64,000 bases of DNA, taken from Scytonema hofmannii PCC 7110. GTDB taxonomy: Bacteria; Cyanobacteriota; Cyanobacteriia; Cyanobacteriales; Nostocaceae. Under the pieces are notes generated by a model. The model was given only the letters and a program-made list of their open reading frames with translations. It had not been told where the DNA came from and did no database searches. Shown here piece by piece: positions 1 through 8,829 of the stretch (the stretch's first letter is position 1; each line of letters begins with the position of its first letter). The position numbers and the translations under genes were made by a program. The DNA is taken from positions 10,250,341-10,314,340 of the forward strand of contig NZ_KQ976354.1 in the NCBI RefSeq assembly GCF_000346485.2, given 5' to 3'.

Positions 1-58
1 CAAAACATCCTAAACTGAAGAATGCATCTGTAGCAGTAAGATATTGACGAAATCACTT

Positions 59-784
59 GTGCGAAAAATAGTTATTGCCGGTAACTGGAAAATGTATAAA
101 ACCCAGGCAGAATCTGAAGATTTTTTAAGAGGATTTTTGCCTGCTTTGGACGCCACCCCTGATGAGCGAGAGGTGGTTTTGTGCGTCCCCTTCACCGATC
201 TAAGCGCTTTGTCAAAAAATTTACATGGCAGTCGCGTACAATTGGGAGCGCAAAATATCCATTGGGAGGAATTTGGAGCCTACACGGGTGAAATTTCTGG
301 ACCTATGCTGGCTGAAATTGGGGTACGCTATGTTGTTGTCGGTCATAGCGAACGACGGCAATATTTCGGGGAAACGGATGAAACCGTTAATCTACGTCTC
401 AAAGCAGCTCAACGCTTTGGTTTAACCCCGATTCTTTGTGTGGGTGAAACTAAACAACAACGAGATGCGGACGAAACAGAATCGCTGATTACTAACCAAA
501 TAAAAACAGATTTGGTGGATGTGAATCAGGAGAATTTGGTGATTGCCTATGAACCTATTTGGGCGATTGGCACTGGCGATACTTGTGAATGCAAGGAAGC
601 CAATCGTGTCATTGGCTTAATTCGCAGTTTGTTGAGCAATCCCAATGTACCAATTCAGTATGGCGGTTCCGTAAAGCCAAATCTTATAGATGAAATCATG
701 GCTGAACCTGAGATTGATGGGGTTTTAGTGGGGGGAGCAAGTCTTGAACCTGCAAGCTTTGCTCGAATTGTCAACTATCAATGA
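59..784 (+). CDS. tpiA: Triosephosphate isomerase
   Basis: Interconverts dihydroxyacetone phosphate and glyceraldehyde 3-phosphate in glycolysis and the Calvin cycle; a cytosolic TIM-barrel enzyme. The 241-residue length is normal. Visible motifs are AGNWKM near the N-terminus (substrate-binding Asn and Lys), the catalytic His in VVGHSERR, the catalytic Glu in [11 protein letters not shown], and phosphate-binding QYGGSV and VLVGGASL near the C-terminus. I chose the GTG at 59 because it gives the N-terminus [10 protein letters not shown] that I remember for cyanobacterial orthologues; an in-frame TTG at 44 would add five residues. folP follows on the same strand after a tandem-repeat spacer. 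The promoter lies mostly outside the window. Confidence 0.97.
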   Translation: MRKIVIAGNWKMYKTQAESEDFLRGFLPALDATPDEREVVLCVPFTDLSALSKNLHGSRVQLGAQNIHWEEFGAYTGEISGPMLAEIGVRYVVVGHSERRQYFGETDETVNLRLKAAQRFGLTPILCVGETKQQRDADETESLITNQIKTDLVDVNQENLVIAYEPIWAIGTGDTCECKEANRVIGLIRSLLSNPNVPIQYGGSVKPNLIDEIMAEPEIDGVLVGGASLEPASFARIVNYQ

Positions 785-788
785 AAAT

Positions 789-851
789 AGGGAGTAGGGA
801 GTAGGGAGTAGGGAGTAGGGGGGTAGGGAGTGAGGGAGGGGGGGAGTGAGG
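789..851. repeat. GGGAGTA-type short tandem repeat array
   Basis: About six to eight imperfect copies of the heptamer GGGAGTA, grading into GGGAGTG, lie between tpiA and folP. Such short tandemly repeated sequences are typical of heterocystous cyanobacteria. Versions of the same heptamer recur at about 26294 inside a gene and, reversed, near 3020 and 34980. Confidence 0.9.
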
Positions 852-874
852 GAGCAGAGGTGATAACTCATACT

Positions 875-923
875 CAATGCCCAATGCCCAATGCCCAATG
901 CCCAATGCCCAATGCCCAATGCC
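875..923. repeat. CAATGCC tandem array, seven exact copies
   Basis: Seven exact head-to-tail copies of CAATGCC end about 23 bp before the folP start. They create an open frame that artificially extends folP upstream and encodes repeated Cys-Pro-Met-Pro-Asn-Ala-Gln. That peptide is not expected in the enzyme. Confidence 0.95.
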
Positions 924-946
924 CAGTCCTCAATCCAAAATCCAAA

Positions 947-1801
947 ATGGTATTAATTATCCGAGAACGCTGTTTTGAGTGGGGACAGCGCACTTACTTA
1001 ATGGGTGTTTTAAATGTCACTCCAGACAGCTTTAGTGATGGTGGCGATTTTTACACGCTCCCTGCTGCTTTAGCACAGGCGCGGGCTATGGTAGCAAGTG
1101 GTGTAGATATTATCGATATTGGAGGTCAGTCTACTCGACCTGGAGCAGAGCAAATTTCTCTGGCAGAAGAGATTGACCGTGTCTTACCCGTCTTGCGCTT
1201 GTTGCGAAAAGAGCTACAAGTTCCTCTTTCTGTGGATACCACAAGAGCGGATGTAGCAAAGGCTGCGGTGGAAGAAGGAGCAGATATAATTAATGACATT
1301 TCTGGTGGTACCTTTGACCCAGAAATGTTGCCAACTGTAAGCAGTCTCAATGTGCCTGTTATACTCATGCATATCCGGGGAAACCCACAGAATATGCAAG
1401 AACTGACTGATTATCCGGATTTGATGGGGGAGATTTTAAGTTTTCTGACACAGCAAATCGCTGCTGCAACAGATGCTGGTATCGATCGCCAAAAAATTAT
1501 TATCGATCCTGGCATTGGTTTTGCTAAAAACTACGAGCACAATTTAAAAATTTTTCGCCGCTTACCGGAATTGCGTCAACTTAACTGCCCTATCTTAGTA
1601 GGACCTTCCCGTAAAAGTTTCATTGGTCGAATTCTCAACCAACCAGATCCAAAAGCAAGAGTTTGGGGAACGGCTGCGGCGTGTTGTGCTGCCATCTTTA
1701 GTGGTGCCGATCTTCTCCGAGTTCATGATGTTACGGAGATGCGGGATGTGTCGTTGGTTGCTGATGCTATCTTTCGACTATCGCCGCCCAATTTACTCTA
1801 G
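947..1801 (+). CDS. folP: Dihydropteroate synthase
   Basis: Condenses p-aminobenzoate with dihydropterin pyrophosphate in folate synthesis; a cytosolic TIM-barrel enzyme and the sulfonamide target. The 284 residues from the ATG at 947 fit the family. Motifs: GVLNVTPDSFSDGG near the N-terminus (pterin/Mg loop), DIGGQSTRPGA, VDTTRADVA, INDISGG, LMHIRG, IDPGIGFAK and VGPSRKSFIG. The frame is open upstream to 830, but that extension is made of the CAATGCC repeat, so the internal ATG is preferred. The stop overlaps the stop of the convergent SPFH gene by a few bases. Confidence 0.95.
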   Translation: MVLIIRERCFEWGQRTYLMGVLNVTPDSFSDGGDFYTLPAALAQARAMVASGVDIIDIGGQSTRPGAEQISLAEEIDRVLPVLRLLRKELQVPLSVDTTRADVAKAAVEEGADIINDISGGTFDPEMLPTVSSLNVPVILMHIRGNPQNMQELTDYPDLMGEILSFLTQQIAAATDAGIDRQKIIIDPGIGFAKNYEHNLKIFRRLPELRQLNCPILVGPSRKSFIGRILNQPDPKARVWGTAAACCAAIFSGADLLRVHDVTEMRDVSLVADAIFRLSPPNLL

Positions 1802-2685
1802 GTCGAACCATTTCCATTTTCACCTTTTTTGCCCCCGTCATCATTGAGACTCTCAGAAATCAAATCCATCATTTCGCCACCTTTCCCCGGATCGACGAAG
1901 ACAACTTTGGCATTCTCGCTTTCTCCTAGTCTGTAGCTAGCATTGATGTAATCTTGAGCGACAAGATAACGCAAGATTTCTTTACTTTCTGAATGGTTAC
2001 GCAAGGCTGTAGAGATGATTTCCATAGATTTTCTGGTTCCTTCAGCTTTTTCTTCAGCAGCTTTGCGTGCTCCTTCTGCTTCCTTAACCGCAGCTTGACT
2101 CCTAATTTCAGCTGCTTTCTGTTCTTCCATTGACTTCTGGACGTTTTCTGGGGGTGTAATCCTTTGAATATCTACTCTTATAATCTCAACTCCCCAATCT
2201 TGCTTTATGACTACCTCCTTCCCCTGTTGCACCTCTTTCACCTCTTTCACCGCCTCAGTTAACTTCTTCTTAATATCGTCACGCATCTGAGTTCCAGAAG
2301 CGTTAGCCTCCTGCAAGCTTTTCTGAGCAATGACTTCTCGGAGAGTCGTTGTAGCTAGCTGAGTGAGAGCGCCTTGAAGATCGTCCACATTATAGTAGCT
2401 GTCTCTCATGTTTGCGATCTTCCAGAAGACCACAGCATCAACTTCTAAATATACGTTATCGCTAGTTATAATATTTTGAGGTTTGATGTCTAAAAACTGC
2501 TCTCGTGTTGTGTCCTCCATCACAATCTGATCGATTAAAGGCACAATAAAATTCAAACCCGGATTGAGTGTTCGGTGAGACTTCCCTAGGCGTTCGACTA
2601 AGGCTTCATTCCCCTGATTTATCAGTTTTGCAGATCCTAATGCGTACCCTATCAGCACTAAGACTATTGCAATAATTGGTTCCAT
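1798..2685 (-). CDS. SPFH/band 7 membrane protein (stomatin/paraslipin-like)
   Basis: A membrane-anchored scaffold protein of the stomatin/prohibitin superfamily; its exact role in cyanobacteria is not settled. The 295-residue protein begins with a single hydrophobic helix (about residues 3-18). A band-7 domain follows (NEALVERLGKSHRTLNPGLN, then IDQIVMEDTTREQ), then a charged Glu/Lys/Ala-rich coiled-coil region at about 165-225 (EEQKAAEIRSQAAVKEAEGA). Start is ATG with AGGAG six bases upstream. The gene is convergent with folP and overlaps it at the stops, so it is its own transcription unit. Stomatin-like proteins often oligomerise in membrane microdomains, which is inference here. Confidence 0.9.
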   Translation of the reverse strand: MEPIIAIVLVLIGYALGSAKLINQGNEALVERLGKSHRTLNPGLNFIVPLIDQIVMEDTTREQFLDIKPQNIITSDNVYLEVDAVVFWKIANMRDSYYNVDDLQGALTQLATTTLREVIAQKSLQEANASGTQMRDDIKKKLTEAVKEVKEVQQGKEVVIKQDWGVEIIRVDIQRITPPENVQKSMEEQKAAEIRSQAAVKEAEGARKAAEEKAEGTRKSMEIISTALRNHSESKEILRYLVAQDYINASYRLGESENAKVVFVDPGKGGEMMDLISESLNDDGGKKGENGNGST

Positions 2686-3013
2686 GTATGCTCCTAATTA
2701 AGTGTTTGGTAGAATTTACCATAAAGACACAGTACTATCATGCCCTACATTCAGAATAATCTCCCTGAATGAGTATTGTAGTTATCACAAATTGCGGCAA
2801 TAAGCAAGTGTTACCTATTAATTGATACAAAAAGCTACAGCGACTAAAGTTGGTCTAGATCCCCGACTTCTCGAAGAAGTCGGGGATCTAAAAGCACTTC
2901 AAAGCCGATGAGGTCAAGTCCTAGCTGTAGAACACCGCTATTAAATCACTAAGTGGTTACGCTTGCAAGTATTTTTTTTGTCCGTAACTTTACTTAATAA
3001 GGGAGTGGTAACT
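2686..3013. other. Intergenic region with a 15-bp palindrome
   Basis: No gene is supported in this 328-bp gap. It contains the SPFH gene promoter and a perfect 15-bp inverted repeat at 2856-2890. Directly right of it lie a few GGGAGT-like repeats that abut the next gene's stop. Confidence 0.6.
2856..2890. repeat. CCCCGACTTC palindrome
   Basis: A perfect 15-bp stem (left arm TAGATCCCCGACTTC) closes a five-base loop. A variant of the same palindrome, with one mismatch in the stem, occurs at 37357-37389. This looks like a dispersed REP-like element rather than a dedicated terminator. Confidence 0.85.
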
Positions 3014-4648
3014 CTACTCCCTACTCCCTTCCACCCAAGGTTTGAGACTGGTTGGCAATTCAGAAACAAGACTTATTGGCAACTCAGGAGTAGAAAGAAA
3101 CTGTGCGTAAGCTGGGGACAAAAATTCTCGATAAGTTTTTGCTTCTGGTGTGAGTTGTTTAACAAATGCTAAACTAGCACCCTGTGTCAATCGTCGCAGG
3201 GATCGGACTTCTTCACCTCGTTTTTCTTTGACTATAGAGTAGGCTGCACTTGCGGGATCGCTAATACTTAAATGAGTCCCTCCAATGGCAGTTAACAAAT
3301 ATTTCTCGCTCTGTAATTGATTAAAAGGTGCTATCTGATGCTTGAGTGCTGGGGTGATAGCATCTTCGGTTCCTGCTAAGATGAGGACTGGTTGGGTAAT
3401 TTGAGTTAGACCTTTTTTCCCGAAGATTTCACCAATGACGGGATTGAGAGCGATCGCCTGACTCACTCGCTTATCTTGCAATCGGAGTTTTTTATCTCGT
3501 AACGAAGCAGCAGAACACTGCAACCAATCACCAGGAGATTTGTCAAAATTGAGAGAATCTTTACAGAATTTCCGCAAATCTTCCAAGTTCACCTCTGGGG
3601 TTACCAAAGCCAAAGCAGTATAACCTCCCAAAGAATGCCCGATGATAGAGACTTTCTCCGTGTTAAACTTTCCTTGAAGTTCTCCCGATGGAGTATTGAG
3701 TTTTGCGAGTTCATCAAGGACAAAACTCACATCACGTGGGCGATCGATAAATTCGGTTGGTGGTAGCAGTTTTCCTAAATTAGCAGCATCGTTCGCTTTA
3801 TTGACTGACATTGCGTTGCTACCAGGATGCTCAATAGCAACGACTGTTATACCATGAGAAGCAAGATGTTGTGCCAAATATCTCAAGGATCTTCGATTGG
3901 AACCAAAACCGTGGGAAAGAACAACCAAAGGATTTTTAGCATTACCCCTACTCCAATAAACATCGATAGGTAATGTGCGGTTGCGCTGTCGGTCATAAAA
4001 ATTCAGAGTTTGTTCCTGTACAGCTTCATTACCCACTATAGATGGATCGAAGGCCGCTTTAAAAGGTGTATTACTTTTAGCAGATAACTCCCGTTCCAAT
4101 AAAAGACCCAGGGCTTGACTTTGTATGTGACTGGGGTTAAGCTCAACGGCTAAACCAATGACTTGAGTTGCGTCCACTGTCACATTTTCCTGTGGGTAAG
4201 CTCGTAGGAAACCAAGCGGACTCAAACCATTGACTTGTTTAAGTGCGATGTTGAGGGCTACTTGAATGGTATCGACTGTGCTGCCCGGAATCGCCGCTCC
4301 CAAGGATGATATGATTTGCTTACCTATTGGTGTTTGCCGCATTTCTTCAACAAATTTATCGGCAAAAGCTGGATCTACAGTAAAACGCTTGGTCAAGAAC
4401 TCTCGGATTTCTGATGTGAAGAAGGGTGACAAAACTTCCAGCCCTGACGGCAATTTACCAGTTTTAGCAAACTTTTCCAAGTCTGCGATCGCCACTGACT
4501 GCTGAAAAGGACCCAAGCGAATGGTCACTGTTTCTGCTGCTAAAGTAGAAGAAATTCCTGTACCCCAACTAAAAGCCAGGGTCAAGCTGCATAACAATCC
4601 TTTTAACCAGGATGCTTTGGGTGGACGTTTGCTAACTAGAAATTGCAT
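3014..4648 (-). CDS. Secreted alpha/beta hydrolase with N-terminal DUF1400 domain
   Basis: A 544-residue protein starting with a signal peptide (about residues 1-38, cleavage near STLAAET). An N-terminal cyanobacterial DUF1400-type domain follows (about 40-190, beginning VTIRLGPFQQSV). Residues about 215-490 form an alpha/beta hydrolase: LVVLSHGFGSNRRS (oxyanion region), nucleophile motif GHSLGG near residue 338, an acid in LILAGTEDAITP and a His in GGTHLSIS. The fold resembles platelet-activating-factor acetylhydrolase or dienelactone hydrolase; the substrate is unknown. It is probably periplasmic. It stands alone with no operon partner. Confidence 0.85.
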   Translation of the reverse strand: MQFLVSKRPPKASWLKGLLCSLTLAFSWGTGISSTLAAETVTIRLGPFQQSVAIADLEKFAKTGKLPSGLEVLSPFFTSEIREFLTKRFTVDPAFADKFVEEMRQTPIGKQIISSLGAAIPGSTVDTIQVALNIALKQVNGLSPLGFLRAYPQENVTVDATQVIGLAVELNPSHIQSQALGLLLERELSAKSNTPFKAAFDPSIVGNEAVQEQTLNFYDRQRNRTLPIDVYWSRGNAKNPLVVLSHGFGSNRRSLRYLAQHLASHGITVVAIEHPGSNAMSVNKANDAANLGKLLPPTEFIDRPRDVSFVLDELAKLNTPSGELQGKFNTEKVSIIGHSLGGYTALALVTPEVNLEDLRKFCKDSLNFDKSPGDWLQCSAASLRDKKLRLQDKRVSQAIALNPVIGEIFGKKGLTQITQPVLILAGTEDAITPALKHQIAPFNQLQSEKYLLTAIGGTHLSISDPASAAYSIVKEKRGEEVRSLRRLTQGASLAFVKQLTPEAKTYREFLSPAYAQFLSTPELPISLVSELPTSLKPWVEGSRE

Positions 4649-4788
4649 ATGGATCGCGAGTCATTGGTCATGAGTTATTGATAACGCATTTATGAATGAC
4701 GTTATTCTGTCAACTACAGTTTCATTTAAGCAATCTTGCTAGACATCTCCAGAAATTACAGCCGTTTTCAGGTAAATAGACCACAGCC

Positions 4789-4816
4789 GTAGGGGCGCAA
4801 GGCATTGCGCCCCTAC
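4789..4816. repeat. 28-nt GC-rich palindrome
   Basis: Perfect 12-bp arms around a four-base loop. A second copy is at 4876-4903, a related copy with a TTTGGGCGCA arm is at 14591-14618, and a degraded copy is near 28855. This is a dispersed intergenic palindrome family. Confidence 0.9.
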
Positions 4817-4875
4817 CAACGGTGTGGTTCATTTAGGTGAAAACTGCTGTAATTATGCATTATCCGAAAGTCTTG

Positions 4876-4903
4876 GTAGGGGCGCAAGGCGTTGCGCCCT
4901 TAC
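4876..4903. repeat. 28-nt GC-rich palindrome, second copy
   Basis: Same design and orientation as the element at 4789, with one arm mismatch. The two copies are separated by about 60 bp. Confidence 0.9.
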
Positions 4904-5024
4904 ATCTAAAAATTAAGAGAGTCTTCACATAAGTAGATAAGACTCAACACTGGACATAAATAATACTGTCAGAGTAGATAATTAAATGATTTTTCGTTAC
5001 TATTCATCCTAGGTAGAATTTACA

Positions 5025-5453
5025 TCAAAAGGGCTTGTTCGATCGCTTAAACCAAGCCCTGGAATTGGTACTGGAGATGTCAGCAAGTAGCGTCAGACGT
5101 TGCCAGTCAAGTACATTCTCACGAAGCCATTCTGACAGGGGTTTGATTAATTTCTCCGAACTTCGTTGCGTTGCCGGATCATTCCAATGGCAAGTACCCC
5201 AAAAACTAACTTGACGGGGACGCTCTATTTGCCCCGTCTCGGCTCGGACAACGCTTTGAGCATAGTAGGCGTACTCTTCGAGTGTATCGAAGTAAATACG
5301 CCCAACCGCATATTGCACATCAAGTTGATCGCTCTTGCCATCCGCCTCATTCCGTTCGTTACCTAAAGGATCAAAGTTAACTAAATAGTAGTGCAGAGAA
5401 GTTCCGGGAACTAATTCAAATGGTATACTTATAAAGTCCGCAGAATCAAACCA
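5025..5453 (-). pseudogene. Remnant of a larger protein gene
   Basis: Read on the minus strand, an open frame runs from the TAG at 5456-5454 to 5025 with no good start; the first candidate is a GTG at 5318. It encodes two conserved-looking blocks: SIPFELVPGTSLHYYLVNFD, then YAVGRIYFDTLEEYAYYA and RPRQVSFWGTC. The blocks look fused with the middle lost, and the C-terminus (ISSTNSRAWFKRSNKPF) looks like out-of-frame junk. From memory the second block resembles a long cyanobacterial family of unknown function, but I cannot name it. Most likely a gene fragment truncated at both ends. Confidence 0.5.
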
Positions 5454-5732
5454 CTAGACAGATTCAATAGACTGTAATTTAGCAACAACTCGATTGCGTA
5501 AGTCTTCTTGGAAACGAATTGCCAACTCTTCTAGCTCTTGTGTGGATAAAACATTTCCCAATCCTTCGTGTAACATTGTTATCAGTTTGGCTTGGTCTAT
5601 TAAATAATGGGTGGATAATAAGTAGTCCCCAAGTTTTTGTCCCCAGTCAAACCCGACTCCAATATCACAATTGGCTTCTTCCTCAATCTGAGCTAATTCT
5701 TTTAGCCGAGCTGCACTCAATTTAAATTCCAT
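5454..5732 (-). CDS. Small hypothetical protein
   Basis: A 92-residue, mostly helical acidic protein with no motif I recognise (internal piece EEEANCDIGVGFDWGQ). The ATG at 5732 overlaps the end of the upstream GNAT-like gene by about 11 bp, which suggests translational coupling and a functional partnership. The frame is open further upstream to 5795, but that part is the shadow of the GNAT gene. The sequence just after its stop, in the same frame, is an unrelated gene remnant. Confidence 0.65.
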   Translation of the reverse strand: MEFKLSAARLKELAQIEEEANCDIGVGFDWGQKLGDYLLSTHYLIDQAKLITMLHEGLGNVLSTQELEELAIRFQEDLRNRVVAKLQSIESV

Positions 5733-6342
5733 TACTCTCTCCCAAAAACTCATCTTGTTCATTAAACTCAGATCTCTGTCGCTGATACCATTCAAAATAC
5801 GTCAAATTCTCCTTTTCGGCATCTAAGCCACAGTCAATCATACCCATTCTATGATAAAATCCTTCTGCTCCTGGAAGAGCATGAAGTCCGACTAATCCTC
5901 CATACCCCAACTCCAAGCTGCGATACATAGCAAATTCCAACAGTGTAGCGCCAACCAAGCGATACTTAACAGGCGTTTGTATACTTAAGCGATTCCAAGG
6001 AGCAGTAGCTAACGAATGAACATAGACGAGTCTTCGATTCGATTCAAACCAAGAGCGATGAACACGAGTTTCAATCAGCATTAGCCCCTGCGCGATCTGT
6101 TCACACTCAATCGCGTAACTTTCATAATTGGTACTGGTTGCATACACGCGGTTTTTCATTTCCCAATCCCAGAATTTGTCTTCTTCGCCTGAAACTCGTA
6201 ATTGTGGCTTCCAGAAGCGTTCAAAGTCTTCTAAGTGTTTATTCGTTAGGGTAACCAAAATTGCATCAACGTATTGGTTATCTCGAACTTGTAAGAGTTG
6301 AATTGTCTGATGAACCATTAATTTACCAGTTTCAAATACCAA
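5722..6342 (-). CDS. GNAT-like acetyltransferase-fold protein
   Basis: A 206-residue protein whose C-terminal half looks like an N-acetyltransferase fold. The signs are VYVHSLATAPWNR (strand and start of the acceptor/CoA region), GATLLEFAMYRSLELGYGGLVGLHAL (helix, then the strand typical of GNATs) and GAEGFYHRMGM (the C-terminal segment seen in GNATs). The substrate is unknown. It is followed by the overlapping 92-residue gene. Start is ATG at 6342, with little Shine-Dalgarno signal. The family assignment rests on pattern reading only. Confidence 0.65.
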   Translation of the reverse strand: MVFETGKLMVHQTIQLLQVRDNQYVDAILVTLTNKHLEDFERFWKPQLRVSGEEDKFWDWEMKNRVYATSTNYESYAIECEQIAQGLMLIETRVHRSWFESNRRLVYVHSLATAPWNRLSIQTPVKYRLVGATLLEFAMYRSLELGYGGLVGLHALPGAEGFYHRMGMIDCGLDAEKENLTYFEWYQRQRSEFNEQDEFLGESNGI

Positions 6343-6393
6343 TCTAATATAGGTCTAAAATTTTTCTAAGTTAAAAGGATAGTGAAAGGTTAT

Positions 6394-6438
6394 TGGTGTG
6401 TAGTGGCGGTGCATGCGCTAAAGCGCTACTACACACCA
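6394..6438. repeat. Inverted repeat between two minus-strand genes
   Basis: Arms of 15 bp (TGGTGTGTAGTGGCG and its near complement) with one mismatch enclose about 15 bases. It lies just beyond the stop of the gene ending at 6458 and could act as its terminator, although no clear T-run follows. Confidence 0.7.
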
Positions 6439-6457
6439 TAAAGCAAAGTATCGCTTA

Positions 6458-6976
6458 TCACTCTTCTTCATTCAAAAAAGTTTCTTCTAGAAATAACATT
6501 CCAGATTTATTAGTAGAGATTTCTAAAATAAGTTCTTCATAAGCAGCCACGCGCTGTGTCACTGTTCGATAATCCTCAGACTGGGTACATAATTCCTCCC
6601 ATAAATCTTGAGTGCGAATGGTAGCACCATCAAGAACATCTTCTGGGTCAATTCTGAGAGTCCGTTTTTTCACCCAGTCAAGAGAGTGAATAAATTTCAC
6701 GATCGCATCATAACCACCACTACCCTCATCTGTGTATTTAGGGGGTGAAGGCATTGTGACCATATCACTGACTGCACCCGTAAATAAACAGATGGAATTG
6801 GGTTCTTTAAAAAGAGCAATAAATGAAGCGACTCCAGAATCGACACCTAAATCGCTTCGATTTTGCAGCCACAGTAAAACATAAAACTGTTCTTGGTATT
6901 TTTGAAGAATTTTTATTAAGTTATATGCATCAGAAGTAATACCTTTACCAGCCATCGGGAATAAGTTAATTCTCAT
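6458..6976 (-). CDS. Hypothetical protein
   Basis: A 172-residue protein without a recognised domain. I chose the ATG at 6976 because AGAGGAAC sits 6-7 bases upstream; the open frame extends 12 codons further into the terminator of the next gene. Notable pieces are INLFPMAGKGITSDAYNLI near the N-terminus and VKFIHSLDWVKKRTLRIDPE in the middle. It has no membrane helix or signal peptide and is probably cytosolic. It is separated from the export gene by a terminator-like hairpin, so it likely has its own promoter. Confidence 0.7.
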   Translation of the reverse strand: MRINLFPMAGKGITSDAYNLIKILQKYQEQFYVLLWLQNRSDLGVDSGVASFIALFKEPNSICLFTGAVSDMVTMPSPPKYTDEGSGGYDAIVKFIHSLDWVKKRTLRIDPEDVLDGATIRTQDLWEELCTQSEDYRTVTQRVAAYEELILEISTNKSGMLFLEETFLNEEE

Positions 6977-6994
6977 AATTGTTCCTCTTGTTAA

Positions 6995-7019
6995 CAAATA
7001 AAGCCCGCACAAGCGGGCT
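6995..7019 (-). terminator. Rho-independent-type terminator after the SLBB export gene
   Basis: On the minus strand AGCCCGC-N4-GCGGGCT forms a 7-bp GC stem followed by TTTATTTG. It lies about 35 bp past the stop of the polysaccharide export gene. The identical stem recurs downstream of pnp at 22795-22812. Confidence 0.7.
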
Positions 7020-7053
7020 AAGGGGGTTAAAAAAACTGGATCTGGTAATACTT

Positions 7054-8499
7054 CTAGAGTCCGAATAAAGCCCTAACAATACCTATGAGACCACCTAGAG
7101 GATTGATAACCAACCCTGCGGTGTCGCCAGCCTTGGCTCCACCAGAACGGTAAACTACCACAACATCATTATTACGGAGTATGGGGTTTGTGTCTTCATT
7201 AATTCCTGCTTTAAAATCTACCTTGACTTGACGTTTGGTTACAGAACCGTCGGGATTCAAGCGAACCAAATCTACAGCTTTACTACTAGCTCTTGCGTCA
7301 TTAAATCCACCTGCTGACAGTAACGCTTGGTTTAAGGTGCTGTTGGGCTGAAGGTCTATTTGTCCCGGTTTTTTCACTTCACCGACAACACCCACTTGTA
7401 TGCGTGTGGGAGATAAAGTTGTTGTCGCTAATTGTGTTGCTTCTGCCCGGTTGATTTCAGTTGCTGTTGGGATAACAACTGTGTCTCCGTCTTGTACAAT
7501 GATGTCCTGATTGATATCGCCGCTCTGCAACAGTTGCCACAGGTTAACATTTATAGATTGTTCTGTTCCAGTTCTTGTGGGTCGGCGGATGATGACATTA
7601 CGAACATCAGCTTGTGGTGTAATTCCTCCAGCTTGCTGAATTGCTCGTGTCAGTGTTGGTAGACCTGTAATACTAGGTGCATTGGTTTGAGCGTTGCTAC
7701 CACCTTCTGTAGCACCTTGAGTGACTAGATATGACCCAGGACGATAAACTTCACCAATGATTGCTACTGTACGGGGTCTTGTGGGATCGGCAGCAAAACT
7801 AGATGCGGCTAAATTACGTGCATTTGCTAAGTCTAGAGTTCTTGCAGTGGGTACGTAAATGGTATCGCCATCCCGTAAGGTAATATCTTGAGGTAACCTT
7901 CCGGTGCGTCTGAGTTCATCCAAATTGAGACTGGTGACTTGCTCTGGTCCTCTTCCGAGTTTGCGCCGCAATTCTACTCTACTTACATCGGCACTCAAGG
8001 TTACACCCTGAGCGGTGGTGAGTGCAGCGAGTACTGTTGGGTATTGTACCCCAGGATTGTCTCCCGCGCCTCCTGACAAGCTGAGAGTATAAGCTCCCGG
8101 ACGCGTGACTTCTCCAGCCACAAAGACGTTAATGGGACGAGGTGATAATAGGTTAACTGAAATAATAGGACGTTTTAGATAGCGAGAGTATCTCTGAGCA
8201 ATTAAGTCAGCAGATTGTTCTGTTGTTAATCCCAGAACGTTGACACTACCAATCAAAGGTAAGTTAACTGCTCCACCGGGTGGAACTTGGTACTCGCCTG
8301 AGTATTCGGGAACTTCAAATACACTCACTCTAATGCGATCGCCGCCTCCTAGCGTGTAGTTTGTGTCTACCTGTGTCGTTCTTGACGCAGGCTGCCTTTG
8401 CGCTAAACTAACGTTTGGAATCGCGATACTTACAGATGTTAATAACACCACACCCATAACTGGATGGGCGAGCAATTTCACCACACTCGTATTATGCAT
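7054..8499 (-). CDS. Polysaccharide export protein, SLBB domains (Wza-like)
   Basis: Predicted periplasmic/outer-membrane export protein for exopolysaccharide. The 481 residues begin with a signal peptide (about 1-34, ending VSLAQ). A Poly_export domain follows (about 45-125: YTLGGGDRIRVSVFEVPEYS, LPLIGSVNVLGLT), then several SLBB/beta-grasp repeats (VFVAGEVTRPGAYTL near 130, VAIIGEVYRPGSYLV near 245, VGVVGEVKKPGQIDL near 370). I do not see a lipobox cysteine, so it is probably not a lipoprotein as Wza is. No polymerase or glycosyltransferase is adjacent. A 330-bp upstream region carries its promoter. Confidence 0.9.
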   Translation of the reverse strand: MHNTSVVKLLAHPVMGVVLLTSVSIAIPNVSLAQRQPASRTTQVDTNYTLGGGDRIRVSVFEVPEYSGEYQVPPGGAVNLPLIGSVNVLGLTTEQSADLIAQRYSRYLKRPIISVNLLSPRPINVFVAGEVTRPGAYTLSLSGGAGDNPGVQYPTVLAALTTAQGVTLSADVSRVELRRKLGRGPEQVTSLNLDELRRTGRLPQDITLRDGDTIYVPTARTLDLANARNLAASSFAADPTRPRTVAIIGEVYRPGSYLVTQGATEGGSNAQTNAPSITGLPTLTRAIQQAGGITPQADVRNVIIRRPTRTGTEQSINVNLWQLLQSGDINQDIIVQDGDTVVIPTATEINRAEATQLATTTLSPTRIQVGVVGEVKKPGQIDLQPNSTLNQALLSAGGFNDARASSKAVDLVRLNPDGSVTKRQVKVDFKAGINEDTNPILRNNDVVVVYRSGGAKAGDTAGLVINPLGGLIGIVRALFGL

Positions 8500-8829
8500 T
8501 GCTTACCTGAGACTACTATACAATTACATACTGTCTAAACATTTTTAGCCTGATTGACCCTTTTTACGTATTCTAGTTCCCTGATGTTCACACATTCTTC
8601 AATTAAATTATCCTTCCGGAAGGGAATTATTTAATATATTTAAATTTTCTTTAAAATTCACTTAAAGCTCAACTTCATCCAATGTAAATTTCGCGTAAAT
8701 ATATGTGGCACTGATGTCATTGGGGAGGGGCATTTTTACAAGCACGATAAGTATAAAAAGTAAAAACAGGTAGCAAAGCGTATTAAGTGAGAAAGCCCTT
8801 ATCGATAAAAAATTTCTGTTAGCTGTTTA
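8500..8829. other. Intergenic region
   Basis: AT-rich gap between the export gene start and the end of the ABC ATPase gene. It presumably holds the export gene's promoter. I see no gene, repeat or clear site in it. Confidence 0.5.

Larger units (their letters stand above)
4649..5024. other. Intergenic region with two 28-nt palindromes
   Basis: No gene is supported. Two near-identical 28-nt palindromes of the form GTAGGGGCGCAA-N4-TTGCGCCCCTAC lie at 4789-4816 (perfect) and 4876-4903 (one mismatch). The rest is AT-rich. Confidence 0.6.

Noticed and set aside
44-58. TTG at 44 as tpiA start
   Set aside because: It adds five residues before the conserved M-R-K-I-V-I; the GTG at 59 fits the family better.
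830-946. N-terminal extension of folP made of Cys-Pro-Met-Pro-Asn-Ala-Gln repeats
   Set aside because: The extension is encoded by CAATGCC tandem repeats; the family N-terminus begins at the ATG at 947.
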